A stretch of DNA of 64,000 bases from JABWBH01 sp964526695. Its GTDB lineage: Bacteria > Planctomycetota > Phycisphaerae > UBA1845. This document shows positions 24,776-34,535 of the stretch, piece after piece. The position numbers were made by a program, and so were the translations under genes. The notes under the pieces are model-generated. The model searched no databases. It was not told the origin of the DNA and was given only the letters and a program-made list of their open reading frames with translations. The first letter of the stretch is position 1. Every line of letters begins with the position of its first letter. The stretch is from assembly GCA_964526695.1 (NCBI GenBank), contig CAZGJA010000021.1:1-64000 (forward strand). The letters are read 5' to 3'.

Positions 24776-26023
24776 TCACGCGGAAATCGCGGCGGTCGCA
24801 GGGAATGCGGGCAGGCGGGCAGGCGGCGCCCAGTGGGCTTGGATTTCAGCCGCAGGCAGGGTCGACGGCAGCGCGATGCCGGAGGGCACGGTCGCGCTTG
24901 GGCATGTGGATAAGCTCAAAACGTCCAGGATTCGCTCCGAGGCGTGGCCATCGCCATAAGGGCTGACGCGGCGGGCCATCCGACCGTAGGCCGCCTCGTC
25001 ACTGAGCAACTCATGCGCGGCAGCGAGAATCTCCTCCGCTCGCTCGCCGACGAGTCGAGCCGCGCCGGCCTCGACGACTTCAGGCCGCTCCGTTGTCCGC
25101 CGCATGACGAGCACCGGCCTGCCGAGAAACGGCGCCTCCTCCTGCACCCCGCCCGAATCCGTCAGGACGAAACGGCAGCGGCACAGCAGCGTCACGAACT
25201 CCGCATAGTCCAGCGGAGGCAAAAGTCGACACTGCGCACATGACGCCAGTGCCTGCTCCAACACGGCTCGCACTTGCGGCGCGGGATGAACCGGGACGAC
25301 GAACCGCGCCCTCGGGTGCCTCGCGCCAAGCTCTCGCAGCGCCGAGGCTATCTCCCCGATGAACGCACGATTCTCACGGCGATGCACGGTCACGACCACA
25401 ATCGGACCCTCAGCCCCGACGAGCGCATCGCGAAGCTCGTCGCGCAGCAGATGGCGATCCAGCTCCCCGGACATGATCCGCAGCGCGTCGATGCCGGTGT
25501 TGCCGGTGACGTGAACCCCTGCCGCCGGAACACCTTCGCTCAGCAGCGCGTCTCGTGCTCGCGGCGTCGGCGCGAAATGCATGTCTGCCAATCGTGAGAT
25601 CAGCCGGCGGTACATTTCCTCGGGATACGGATGCCTCACGTCGTCGGTGCGAAGACCCGCCTCCACGTGAGCCACCGGGATCCCCGCGTGAAACGCCGCC
25701 AGCGCGCCCACAAACGCGCTCGTCGTATCGCCCTGCACCAGGACGCGATCCGGCTGCGCCGCACGCAGCGCCGTCCCCAGTCGCTCACAAAGTCGCCCGG
25801 TCAGTGCATCCAGCGACTGGTCCGCCGTCATCACGTCGAGGTCGATCGTGACATCGACGCCCAGGCGAGCCGCGGCCTGCCGCGCCAGCTCGCGGTGTTG
25901 ACCGGTGAGGATGGTCGTAAGCTCGAACTCGCGGCGGGATGAGAAGGCGCGAACCAGAGGCCAGCATTTAATGACCTCCGGGCGTGTGCCCATGATGATG
26001 CAGATTCGGCGAGCGGACTTCAC
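24776..26023 (-). CDS. wecB: UDP-N-acetylglucosamine 2-epimerase (non-hydrolysing)
   Basis: The 415-aa product interconverts UDP-GlcNAc and UDP-ManNAc, feeding surface-polysaccharide synthesis. Family marks are ICIIMGTRPEVIKCWPLVRA, VQGDTTSAFVGALAAF, VAHVEAGLRTDD, VTVHRRENRAF, and the UDP-site FVLTDSGGVQEEAPFLGRPV. A Pro/Ala-rich tail of about 30 residues extends past the usual end. GTG 26023 is the start; there is no strong ribosome site, so a nearby downstream start is not excluded. No UDP-ManNAc dehydrogenase or glycosyltransferase is adjacent, so the polymer is unknown. Confidence 0.95.
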   Translation of the reverse strand: MKSARRICIIMGTRPEVIKCWPLVRAFSSRREFELTTILTGQHRELARQAAARLGVDVTIDLDVMTADQSLDALTGRLCERLGTALRAAQPDRVLVQGDTTSAFVGALAAFHAGIPVAHVEAGLRTDDVRHPYPEEMYRRLISRLADMHFAPTPRARDALLSEGVPAAGVHVTGNTGIDALRIMSGELDRHLLRDELRDALVGAEGPIVVVTVHRRENRAFIGEIASALRELGARHPRARFVVPVHPAPQVRAVLEQALASCAQCRLLPPLDYAEFVTLLCRCRFVLTDSGGVQEEAPFLGRPVLVMRRTTERPEVVEAGAARLVGERAEEILAAAHELLSDEAAYGRMARRVSPYGDGHASERILDVLSLSTCPSATVPSGIALPSTLPAAEIQAHWAPPARLPAFPATAAISA

Positions 26024-26087
26024 TTTGGGCTTATCGGTCGCTTCCCGGCCTCAGTGGAGCACTCGGCCCAGCCGAATCAGCTTGTTT

Positions 26088-27128
26088 TCAGTCGCCGGCC
26101 GCGTTCGCCAGTACGATCGCCGCATTGCGCTGGAGCATGTCGAGCTTCGCCCGCCTCATGGCCGTGTCGCGCAGCGCCTCCTGATACTGCGGAGGCGTCC
26201 AGTCCAGCACTCGCTGCGCATCCAAGGTTGGAGCGTGACTTCGCGGGGCGAAGGCCGGCTCGTGCGTCACCGGGGCATCGCGGTTGAACGGGCAGACCTG
26301 CTGGCATATGTCGCAGCCGAAAAGCCAGTCGCCGATGCCCGCGTGGAACTCGTCTGGAATCTCGGCACGATGCTCGATGGTCAGGTAGGAGATGCAGCGC
26401 GACGCGTCCATCTGATACGGCGCGGGGAACGCCTTGGTCGGGCAGGCTTCGAGGCAGCGCGTGCAGGTGCCGCAGTGGTCCGGCATCGGCGGGTCCGCGG
26501 CGATCTCCAGCGATGTCACCACGGCGCCGAGGAAGAACAGGCTCCCCAGCCCCGGCGACAGCACCAGCGTGTTCTTGCCGATCCACCCCAGCCCGGCGGC
26601 GGCGGCGAACTCCCGCTCAAGCAACGGCGCGGTGTCCACGCAGACTTTCACCGCGGCCGGCTGGCCGTCGGCTTGTCCTTCGTGGCGCAGCGCCTCGGCA
26701 ATAGGGGCGAGCTTGCGCTTCATTACGTCGTGGTAGTCCTCGCCCCATGCGTACATGGCGATGCGCGCGGGGACGCCTTGCGCCGTGTCGGCTCGTGGCG
26801 GCGGATCCCCGCAGGGTGGGGAGGAATGGGGCGTTGAACGAGAAACGGAGCATTCTTCCGCGCGGGGCGGGACGCCCTCGGGTGAAGGTTGACGGTAGTT
26901 GAGCGCCACCATCAGGACGCTGGCAGCGCCGTCGAGAAGCGCCGACGGGCTGAGGCGTTGAGGCAGATACCGATGCAGGTAGTGCATCGAGCCGGCGCGT
27001 CCGGCCGCAAGCCACTCCCGCACGTAGTCGCCGCGCGCGACCGGCGCCGCCCGCGCCACGCCGCAAAGGTCAAAGCCCGCCCGTCGGGCCAAATCCTTGA
27101 CCCACGGGTTACGCTCCAACGGAGTCAT
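26088..27128 (-). CDS. queG: Epoxyqueuosine reductase
   Basis: The 346-aa cobalamin- and iron-sulfur-dependent enzyme performs the last step of queuosine biosynthesis in tRNA. Signatures are GFDLCGVARA at the N-terminus, GLGWIGKNTLVLSPGLGSLF, and two 4Fe-4S motifs, DHCGTCTRCLEACPT and CDICQQVCPFN. An insert of about 30 residues (SVSRSTPHSSPPCGDPPPRA) sits after ALNYRQPS and looks unstructured. It lacks the long C-terminal HEAT-like tail of some homologues. ATG 27128. It is 64 nt from wecB on the same strand, with no functional link apparent. Confidence 0.95.
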   Translation of the reverse strand: MTPLERNPWVKDLARRAGFDLCGVARAAPVARGDYVREWLAAGRAGSMHYLHRYLPQRLSPSALLDGAASVLMVALNYRQPSPEGVPPRAEECSVSRSTPHSSPPCGDPPPRADTAQGVPARIAMYAWGEDYHDVMKRKLAPIAEALRHEGQADGQPAAVKVCVDTAPLLEREFAAAAGLGWIGKNTLVLSPGLGSLFFLGAVVTSLEIAADPPMPDHCGTCTRCLEACPTKAFPAPYQMDASRCISYLTIEHRAEIPDEFHAGIGDWLFGCDICQQVCPFNRDAPVTHEPAFAPRSHAPTLDAQRVLDWTPPQYQEALRDTAMRRAKLDMLQRNAAIVLANAAGD

Positions 27129-27339
27129 GGACGGTCACGCCAAGGCCAGCACAATTGCGCACCCGCGCCACACCGTTGCGCAGCGCGTCGTATGTATCGG
27201 GTGGCGCGTCGGGCGGGCGATGCCCGCCTTTTCAGGAGCGCCGCGGAAGTTATGCACTGCGCATAGCGATCGTTGAGAGGCGGTCGCAGCCCGCCCTACG
27301 AAGAGAATCGTCGCGCGACTTGAAAACCATTACACCGCG

Positions 27340-28425
27340 TCAACTGTTGGGCATCTTGAGCACATGCCCGGCGCGGAGGTTCTTCGGCTCCCCGTCCACC
27401 AAATCGTGGTTCAGGGCCAGCAGCTCCTTCCACCGCCCCGCGCTACCCAGTTCCCGCTTGGCAATGGTGTAAAACGTCTCACCGGCCTTGACCACATGCG
27501 TCCGCCCCGCGCCCGCCGCGGGAGTTCCCACGCCCGCGGATTTCGGCGCGGGCTTGGCGGGGGCATCCTTGGCCGGGGTACCGACCTTCAGCGGCGCGGC
27601 GCCCGGTCTTGCGGTCTCGCCCGGCTTGGCGCCATCGGCGGGTTGCTTGCCGGCGGCGGAGGCGAGCGCCGGCGACCCCGGCGCAGGCAGCGCGGGAATG
27701 CGGATGCGCACGCCGTCGCGCAGCGCGCCCCCGTTGAAAATGTCGGCGTTCGCCGTACGCAGGAACTCCGCATGCCGCTCACTGCCGTAATACATTTTGG
27801 CGATGCGCGCGTAGGTGTCTCCCGGCTGGACCTGGTAATACTCCATCGCCGCGGCGGGCGAAGCGTTTGCGCCGGGCTGCGCGGTCGAGCCGGAGGCGTC
27901 AGGCTTTGAGGCATCGCCGGACACAGGCGGAGCGGATCCGTTGTCGCCCGCAGGCGGGGTCGTCGAGGGCGCCGCCCCGGCGCCGCTCCCGTCGCCAGAC
28001 GCGAGCCGAAGATCCTTAAGCGTCGGAACGCCGCCCGGCGCCGGTTCACCCGGCGGACCGTCGGCGGGCTGGTTGTCCAGATCGTCCTTCCCCGCCAGCA
28101 GCGTTTCCTCCTTGGCGGAACCTGACGCGTCCTTCTCCGTCTTGGCGTCAGCGGGCTTTGCAGCAGGCGGCGAGCCGTGCGAAGTTGGCGCGGATTCGGG
28201 AGCCGCGGACTTGTTCACGCCGGAAGCGCGATCCGCGAGTTTCGTTCCCTTGTTGGAAGGCGAAGGCGCGCCGGTCTCACCCGGCTTGGCGTCGGGCTTG
28301 CCCAGCGCGGAGGGTTGGATCTGCACCTGACCCGGATCGGACTTGCGCCCGTACTTGACGTAAAGACCCAGCGTAACCACCACCAGACCGGCGAGTGCAA
28401 CTCCCAGCTTGACTTCCTTGCTCAC
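27340..28425 (-). CDS. LysM-domain membrane-anchored protein
   Basis: The 361-aa protein has an N-terminal anchor (LGVALAGLVVVTLGLYVKYG) and a long Pro/Ala/Gly/Lys-rich linker (about 30-190). Two LysM modules follow: YYQVQPGDTYARIAKMYYGS near 195-245 and HVVKAGETFYTIAKRELGSA near 310-361. LysM binds peptidoglycan, so it probably bridges membrane and wall in the periplasm. The linker is unusually long and low in complexity. GTG 28425, with AAAGGGA before it. It follows the Gld-type gene set on the same strand after 333 nt. Confidence 0.9.
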   Translation of the reverse strand: MSKEVKLGVALAGLVVVTLGLYVKYGRKSDPGQVQIQPSALGKPDAKPGETGAPSPSNKGTKLADRASGVNKSAAPESAPTSHGSPPAAKPADAKTEKDASGSAKEETLLAGKDDLDNQPADGPPGEPAPGGVPTLKDLRLASGDGSGAGAAPSTTPPAGDNGSAPPVSGDASKPDASGSTAQPGANASPAAAMEYYQVQPGDTYARIAKMYYGSERHAEFLRTANADIFNGGALRDGVRIRIPALPAPGSPALASAAGKQPADGAKPGETARPGAAPLKVGTPAKDAPAKPAPKSAGVGTPAAGAGRTHVVKAGETFYTIAKRELGSAGRWKELLALNHDLVDGEPKNLRAGHVLKMPNS

Positions 28426-28716
28426 GGGTTTCCCTTTCCTTGAGACCGCGCCGTCATGCCTTGACGCGCGAACGTACCGACGATGGGCGGGGTGCTCTGA
28501 TCTGCGACAAACAGGCTGGAATCAGAGGCGCCAAGTCCCCCGGTGCTGAAAGGTATCCAGCGCGCGCGCGCGCGTCAAGAAAAAAGTGATGAAATCGTGG
28601 CAGATTTCGAGGCCACGGCGCGAGTCATTCGAACGAAGGTGGCAACAGAGCGGCAGGCGCAAGCCTGCCGACTGGCAGGCGAGAAATCCTCCCCGCGCTT
28701 GCGCCCGAGGCTCTGT

Positions 28717-28748
28717 CCACGGCCTGGCGCGTACGCCAGACCGCGCCA
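28717..28748. repeat. 32-nt hairpin repeat, copy F (reverse orientation)
   Basis: CCACGGCCTGGCGCG, then TACGCCAGACCGCGCC, is the hairpin with a widened loop. It begins 10 nt beyond the stop of the DUF4340 gene. The 28426-28758 interval also contains the palindrome GGCAGGCGCAAGCCTGCC near 28650 and a (CG)6 tract at 28561-28572. No gene is visible there. Confidence 0.7.
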
Positions 28749-28758
28749 CCTCGCCCGG

Positions 28759-31413
28759 TCACTCCTTCGCTTCCAGCGATTCGATCTTCACCTCGAGGCG
28801 CTGCACCATGTCCGACCCCAGCAGGAACACCTCGCCCTGCGCGCCACGAGTGGCGTAAACGCGCTTCGAAGCGTCCTTCTCACAAGCCTTGTCAGCGATG
28901 AGAACCTCGAGCTTTGTCCCGTCGTCCAGCGTCACGTTCACCTGCCGCGCCGCCTGAGCAAGCCCGAAGCCGGCCAGGTCCGTCACGCCGTACTGCACAT
29001 ACCGCGTGGTCTTCAGGTCGGCCACGTTCACCAGCAGCGCCCCCACGGCCTTGGCATCCAGCGGCAGGTCCGGCTCGGCCGCCACCACCCACTTGCCCTC
29101 GCGTTTCTCGAAAGCGTGGGTCGTGGAGCCGGATCGGATGCTGAACGCGGTGGCCTGACTGTCAGTGAAATCCAGAACTTTCTCGGAACGGTATTCGTCC
29201 CGCAGCCTGTCGTAGAAGTCCTTCTCAATTTCGTAAACCGCCGCGGCGTCGGATCGCTTCAGGTAGTACTTCTCAGCCGCCTCACCGGCCAGAAACTCCA
29301 CCGTCTGCGGTGCCGCAGGCGCAACGGCCACTTGGGCGGAACCCCCGCCTTCCGCTGACTCCGCCGGCTCTTCAGCAGGCTCCCCGGCTGCCGCAGGCTC
29401 CCGTGCTCCCGCGGGAGGCTCCTGATAGGGACCGCCCTTGCCGGGCTTCTTGTCCTTTTCCTCTTTCGGCTTGTCCTTCTTGTCGGCCTTGTCCTTGGCC
29501 TTTGGCTCCTTCACGTCAACCGCGACGCCTTCCGGCTGCGCAGCGTCCTTGGCGGACAGCTCAGCAGTGTTTCCGGCGGCGGGCACGTACGTGAGCTTCG
29601 CCGTTGCCGTCGGCGAAGCCAGCCCGTACTTGCCCAGGTCTTCGCTCTCGCCGACGTAGCGCTTGCCCTTGAGGCTTTTGAACGAGTCCGCCAGCTTCTC
29701 CAGCCGCTCCCTGGCCACGCCGCCGGCGACGGGGCGCGTCATCTTCCACACCCCCTCCGACGTGCGCTCGAACGCCGTATCCATCCGCCCGTCCGCCACC
29801 GGGTTGGCATAACTCAGCTCAAGCTGCTGAATCTGCCCGCCGGCCAGCGAGAAAACCTCGCGGCTGCGGAAATCTGTGATCGGGCGCAGCAGGCTCTTGA
29901 GATCCTCCGCCCGGACCTTGCCGACGGAAGACGAGTCGTTGCGCCGGACGTAGTACATCCGCTTCAAGTCCCCGTCGGACGGGCCGCCGATCGTGATGCG
30001 CTCCGGCTGATCCTGACCGGGGATCGTCAACGTCACGACCGCCTCCGGCGCGGCCAGTCCCATCGAGCCTTCTTCGCCCGGCTTGAGCGCGACAAAGGCC
30101 TTGGCGTTCAGACCGGCGACGGCCTTGAGCACGTCCTTGACCGCGTCCTCATCCGCGGGCGCCGACGAATCCGCAAAACTCCACTTCCCGTTCTTGCCGA
30201 GCAGGTCCGCCGTCCGCCCGCCCACGGTCACCTGAAGACGGTTCGCCTTCCCGGCGCTGGCGGTGCTGACGCGCATGTCGCGCCACTTGGACTCCACCGG
30301 CGTCAGCTTGTCCGTGGTCGTCTTGGGAACCGTGCCCACCGCGGCCTCATCCCCGACGCGAACGTACAGATTCGTGTCTTCACCCAGCGGCGAGACGTTG
30401 GACAGGTGCAGGGCATAGACCACCGTCTCCACGACCGGCGGTTCCGCCGGCTTCTCGCCCGCCTTGTCCTCCGCTTCCTCGCCGGTCGAATCGTCCGGCT
30501 TGTCGGCCGCATCCGCCGCATCCCCCGCCGCGTCCTTCTTCTCGGCGGGCTTCTCTTTCCGAACGGTGACCGCCAGCGAAACGACCGGCTTGTCCAGCGC
30601 GTACACCGGCAGCTTGGCGGGGTCGTTGTCCTTCCACTTGGAGACGCGCACGCCGGCGAGCGTCGTGATGGCCGTCTTGACCTCCTCGGTGGCCTTGCAC
30701 GAGAACGGCGACTCGAACACCCAGTCCTCGCCGTTCTTGACGAGCACGTAGGTCACCGGCGCCTTCTCAAGCTCGCCCACGCGGCTGGTCACCTCCAGCC
30801 GCACGGCCTCCTCCGCCTTGAAGTCGAACAGCTTGTTGTCGCGGTACTCGAGGATCGAATCCTTGAAGAACGTGGAGAAGCTCGTCTTGGCGACGATGAT
30901 CCGATCGCCGCCCGCCGCCCGCGCGTAGGTCTCGTTGCGGCCGCTGCTCTTGCCGATCTCGACCGCCGCGGACTTGCCGTCCTTGTCCGTGATCGTGACC
31001 ACGGCCGTGGGCGCATCCAGCCCTGCTTCCGCCGCCGTGACCCCGCCCTCGCCGACCTTGTACGAAATGTCATAGCGCAGCTCGGTCATGCGCCGGTGGA
31101 TCGAGTCCACCTGCCAGCTCGCGGCCCGCGCCGCCATCGGAGACGTGATGTCCCACACATCCTTGTCATCGACCTTCGTCTTCTCGAACACCCAGGGCTG
31201 CGGCTGCGAGGCCAGCTTGCACGACACCTTCACGATGTCGCCGAGCGTGACGTCCTTCAGCAGCGTCTGCTCGACGGCGTCCTCCGCCGACTTGGCCTCG
31301 GGTTTCTGCAGCCGGGCTTCGCGGATCTTCGCCGGATCGGGCTTGAACACGAAGTACGCCACCGCGCAACCCGCCAGCGCAACGAGAAGGAAGAATGTGG
31401 TTTTCAGGTTCAT
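28759..31413 (-). CDS. DUF4340 domain protein of a Gld-type exporter set
   Basis: The 884-aa protein is anchored by an N-terminal helix (TTFFLLVALAGCAVAYFVFK). It contains repeated DUF4340 units: for example WDITSPMAARAASWQVDSIH, the repeated 'GLDAPTAVVTITDKDG' and 'GLAAPEAVVTLTIPGQD' strand pairs, and KYYLKRSDAAAVYEIEKDF. Two low-complexity Lys/Asp/Glu/Ala-rich linkers (about residues 285-330 and 640-700) separate the modules. DUF4340 proteins commonly accompany GldA/F/G-like exporters, and this gene follows the GldG-like gene by 100 nt. Its outer-membrane or periplasmic target is unknown. Confidence 0.88.
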   Translation of the reverse strand: MNLKTTFFLLVALAGCAVAYFVFKPDPAKIREARLQKPEAKSAEDAVEQTLLKDVTLGDIVKVSCKLASQPQPWVFEKTKVDDKDVWDITSPMAARAASWQVDSIHRRMTELRYDISYKVGEGGVTAAEAGLDAPTAVVTITDKDGKSAAVEIGKSSGRNETYARAAGGDRIIVAKTSFSTFFKDSILEYRDNKLFDFKAEEAVRLEVTSRVGELEKAPVTYVLVKNGEDWVFESPFSCKATEEVKTAITTLAGVRVSKWKDNDPAKLPVYALDKPVVSLAVTVRKEKPAEKKDAAGDAADAADKPDDSTGEEAEDKAGEKPAEPPVVETVVYALHLSNVSPLGEDTNLYVRVGDEAAVGTVPKTTTDKLTPVESKWRDMRVSTASAGKANRLQVTVGGRTADLLGKNGKWSFADSSAPADEDAVKDVLKAVAGLNAKAFVALKPGEEGSMGLAAPEAVVTLTIPGQDQPERITIGGPSDGDLKRMYYVRRNDSSSVGKVRAEDLKSLLRPITDFRSREVFSLAGGQIQQLELSYANPVADGRMDTAFERTSEGVWKMTRPVAGGVARERLEKLADSFKSLKGKRYVGESEDLGKYGLASPTATAKLTYVPAAGNTAELSAKDAAQPEGVAVDVKEPKAKDKADKKDKPKEEKDKKPGKGGPYQEPPAGAREPAAAGEPAEEPAESAEGGGSAQVAVAPAAPQTVEFLAGEAAEKYYLKRSDAAAVYEIEKDFYDRLRDEYRSEKVLDFTDSQATAFSIRSGSTTHAFEKREGKWVVAAEPDLPLDAKAVGALLVNVADLKTTRYVQYGVTDLAGFGLAQAARQVNVTLDDGTKLEVLIADKACEKDASKRVYATRGAQGEVFLLGSDMVQRLEVKIESLEAKE

Positions 31414-31513
31414 GGCAATGCGTCAGCGGGATCGTCCCCGCCGCTAAGAGAATGAAACAACCGCGCGGCACGCACGCGCCGCCCGTCTGGAGGCCGGCGA
31501 CCCGGACGGCAAG

Positions 31514-33679
31514 CTACCTTCGGCGAATGAACATCACGACCAGCCCCGCCGCCACCGCCGCCAGCGGCCAGCCCACCATCGCCAGCGCATGCACCGTCTT
31601 CACCGTGCCGGGTCCGGGCACTTGAATCGTCTGCATCTGAATGGGCTTGCCGAGATTCATGTACGACTCGTTGTCGTTGAGCCAGTGCAGGGCGTTGATG
31701 AACAGCGCCGAGTTGCCCGGATTCATGATGCCGAACGCGATGCCCTGCGACGTCATCATCATCTTCGGCGACAGCGCCGCCTCGTCCGTGGCGAACTCGC
31801 TCGACGCGACCACCACCATCTTTGCGCTGCCCTTCTCCCCCGCGACGGCCAGGTCAAACGGTCCGTCCAGATCCCCTTCCACCTTGGTGAAATAGTCCTG
31901 CGCCGGCGGCAACTGCTCCCGATACTTGTTCAGATCCTTGACGCCCCACAGGCCATCGACGCCCGGCGCGGTCACCAGCGAACGCAGCGTGACCCCCGGC
32001 ACGGCCGGCGCTTTCGTCAGCGGGCAGCACGACGGCAGCATCATCGGATCCGAATGCAGCCGCGACACGATCACATGGTCCGCCAGCTCCACGTCCTGCA
32101 TCACGCCCGTGCCGCGGTCGGCCATGTACTGCCCCGGTCCCACGCTGCGGAACTTCATCAACAGGATGCCAGTGTCAACCTTCAGCCCCCACTCCTTCTC
32201 CAGATAGTCATTGAACTCGTATCCGCCGCCGGGCATCGGACCCATCGGACCCATCTGCCCGGGATGCCAGCCGGCGATGAACATCGCCCGTGGATTCTCC
32301 TTCAGGGCGCTCAGCAGCGCCTCCTCCTCGACTTCGCTGAACGCCGGCTCCTGCGGAGGCTGGCCGAACTGCCCCTGCTGCGGCGGCGTTGGCTTGAGCA
32401 CGATGAAGATGATGCGCGTCGGCTTCGGGTCGAGCGCGGGCAGCTCCTTCGCCGCTTTCAGGTCCCAGTCGCTGACCATGAAGTTGGCGTCCTCGAGCAC
32501 CTGCTTCATCTGCGCATACGGCGCCGGCGGCAGACCCTGCATCCCGCCGAAAAACAGCGGCGGACCGCCGAAGTGCACGAACACGACGGCCGTCTGCTCC
32601 TTGTGCGTGGCGCGCAGAATCGCCGAGGTCAGCTTCTCCTCGCCTTTGAAGCCGCGCTCGTTGAAGCCGGGGTTGCGACCCATGCCGCCGTCGCGCGCCG
32701 CGGGCCACACGTCGTTGAAGTCCACGATCTTCGCGTCGTCATCCGTCTCAACGAGGATCGGATTGGACGTGGGCCCCATCGCCTGCAGCACGTCCTCCAG
32801 CTCGACGCGGTCCGCCTTATCCAGCTCGTCGCGCCGTGACGCGATTTCTTCCATGATCGCGCGGTACCGCTGCCCCGCGCCGCTGAGAAAATCGACCTCG
32901 GGCTGACCCAGCGTGTTCCGCGACTTCAGCGCGTACTCCGGGCCTTTCTGGGCCACCGTCTCCAGGTTCTTGTGCAGCCGGTCGTAAAACTGGCGCAGCT
33001 CGCTCTTGGCCTGCGAGTACGTGGGGGACTCCGCCGTCACCATCTCCGTGACCGCGCGCTGAACCTCGTCCATCTCCTGCTGCAACCCGGACAGCATCTG
33101 CCGGATCTGCGCGACCAGCCGGTCCCCCCCGCCGCCGAGTCCGCCGGACAGCGGCTCGATCAGCGACATCTCCCCGTTGAGCCACTCCCCAATCTTCGGC
33201 TGGACCTCGTCGCGGAACGCGTCGAACGCCGCCGTCTGCTTGACGACCTGCTCCTTGAACCGCGACTTCTCCTTCAACCGCGCCAGCATCGCCCGGCGCT
33301 TCTCGTGGTCCTGCAGAGGGTTGATCGCGTCGCGCGTGACCTTCGAGCGGTTCGTCGCCTCGTACAGCGCCAGCAGGTCGCTGACGGCCGTGCGGTATTT
33401 CTTCTGGTCCTCGTTCTCCACGTCCGTCTCGAAGTACAGCGACGTGAGCCGCACGTTCGTGTCCAGATCGGACAGGAGCTTCTGCGTCGGCTCGCTGAGG
33501 CTGTTGATCGACGTCGTGGTCATGTCCACGAAGCCGCCCATCGTGCCCATCCACTGCAGGAAGGCCACGATCGCCCCGGCGACCACCACCGTCAGCACCA
33601 CGTTCGCGCCGATCAGCACGCGCCGACCCTGCGGATCGACCCCCGCCTTCGACGCCACGGATCCCTCTTTCACCGCCAT
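31514..33679 (-). CDS. GldG-like auxiliary component of an ABC exporter
   Basis: The 721-aa protein has an N-terminal membrane helix (VVLTVVVAGAIVAFLQWM) and a C-terminal one (MVGWPLAAVAAGLVVMFIRR). A large soluble region between them has the GldG/DUF4350-like core (VMVSDWDL...-type Rossmann strands, FIAGWHPGQ). SINSLSEPTQKLLSDLDTNV is the conserved start of the GldG family. A coiled helical insert lies at about residues 150-280. It overlaps the permease gene by 10 nt, so the two are co-translated. In Bacteroidetes GldG supports gliding motility; here a general envelope role is more likely. Confidence 0.9.
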   Translation of the reverse strand: MAVKEGSVASKAGVDPQGRRVLIGANVVLTVVVAGAIVAFLQWMGTMGGFVDMTTTSINSLSEPTQKLLSDLDTNVRLTSLYFETDVENEDQKKYRTAVSDLLALYEATNRSKVTRDAINPLQDHEKRRAMLARLKEKSRFKEQVVKQTAAFDAFRDEVQPKIGEWLNGEMSLIEPLSGGLGGGGDRLVAQIRQMLSGLQQEMDEVQRAVTEMVTAESPTYSQAKSELRQFYDRLHKNLETVAQKGPEYALKSRNTLGQPEVDFLSGAGQRYRAIMEEIASRRDELDKADRVELEDVLQAMGPTSNPILVETDDDAKIVDFNDVWPAARDGGMGRNPGFNERGFKGEEKLTSAILRATHKEQTAVVFVHFGGPPLFFGGMQGLPPAPYAQMKQVLEDANFMVSDWDLKAAKELPALDPKPTRIIFIVLKPTPPQQGQFGQPPQEPAFSEVEEEALLSALKENPRAMFIAGWHPGQMGPMGPMPGGGYEFNDYLEKEWGLKVDTGILLMKFRSVGPGQYMADRGTGVMQDVELADHVIVSRLHSDPMMLPSCCPLTKAPAVPGVTLRSLVTAPGVDGLWGVKDLNKYREQLPPAQDYFTKVEGDLDGPFDLAVAGEKGSAKMVVVASSEFATDEAALSPKMMMTSQGIAFGIMNPGNSALFINALHWLNDNESYMNLGKPIQMQTIQVPGPGTVKTVHALAMVGWPLAAVAAGLVVMFIRRR

Positions 33680-34392
33680 CGTCGAGACTCCAACACCTTC
33701 ACCGTCGCGAACAGAAAGAACGCCGTCGTCGTCACGAAGTACACCACATGGTTCCAGCCCAGCCGGCCGCGGATCATCTCCGAGTAGTGCGTCACGATCG
33801 ACAAATGCTGGAACACGGCCTTAAGCCACCCCTCCAGCGAGTCGGCCACGAGCTGCGCCAGCACGCTGAACAGCAGCAGGAACACCATCGACAGCAGCCC
33901 GGCCACAAGCTGGTTCTTCGTCCACGCGGAGAAGAACAGCCCCACGGAGAGGTACAGCGCCCCGAGCATGATCAGCGCGAGGTAGTGACACAGCAGCAGC
34001 AGCGGATCCAGCCGCCCGTACAACGCGACCAGCAGCCCGAACATCAGCGTCGCGGCGAGCATGATGAGATAAAACGCCCCCGCGCCGAGGAACTTGCCGA
34101 GCACCACCTCCGCCTCCGTCACCGGCGCGGTCAGCAGCGTCTCCACCGTGCCCATGCGGAACTCCTCGCTGAGCAGCCGCATCCCCAGCAGGCTCAGGAA
34201 GAACAGCAGCATGATCGGCATCGCCCACCCGTCGAGCAGGCTGCGCAGCGACGCTTCTCCGCCCGCCGTGAAGACGAAACTCGAGAAGAGATACCCGCTC
34301 AAACCCAGAAACAAAAAGAGCACGACGTAGGCGATCGGGGAGAAAAAGTACGCCCCCAGCTCGCGCTGCATGATGACCATCGACTTACGCAT
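33670..34392 (-). CDS. ABC-2 type permease (GldF-like)
   Basis: The 240-aa product has six transmembrane segments of the ABC-2 permease type. The family motif MRLLSEEFRMGTVETLLTAP precedes VTEAEVVLGKFLGA, the coupling helix that contacts the ATPase. It starts MVIMQRELGAYFFSPIAYVV, as expected for GldF-like proteins. It pairs with the ATPase gene upstream (143 nt) and overlaps the GldG-like gene downstream. Confidence 0.93.
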   Translation of the reverse strand: MRKSMVIMQRELGAYFFSPIAYVVLFLFLGLSGYLFSSFVFTAGGEASLRSLLDGWAMPIMLLFFLSLLGMRLLSEEFRMGTVETLLTAPVTEAEVVLGKFLGAGAFYLIMLAATLMFGLLVALYGRLDPLLLLCHYLALIMLGALYLSVGLFFSAWTKNQLVAGLLSMVFLLLFSVLAQLVADSLEGWLKAVFQHLSIVTHYSEMIRGRLGWNHVVYFVTTTAFFLFATVKVLESRRWR

Positions 34393-34535
34393 GAAACGTG
34401 TCCGAAAAAAGCTGCTGGCTGGTAGCTGTCGGCCATCAGCTGCTAGCTGTTAGCCAGAATCCAGAACGCCGAACCACACCTCCCGGCGCGACCTGCAGAT
34501 CGAGCGAGCCCTGCCGCAAAGGTTCGCTGCGCCGC

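Noticed and set aside
28561..28572. (CG)6 tract as a regulatory Z-DNA site
   Set aside because: The tract is real, but nothing in sequence links it to regulation; it is too short and isolated to claim.
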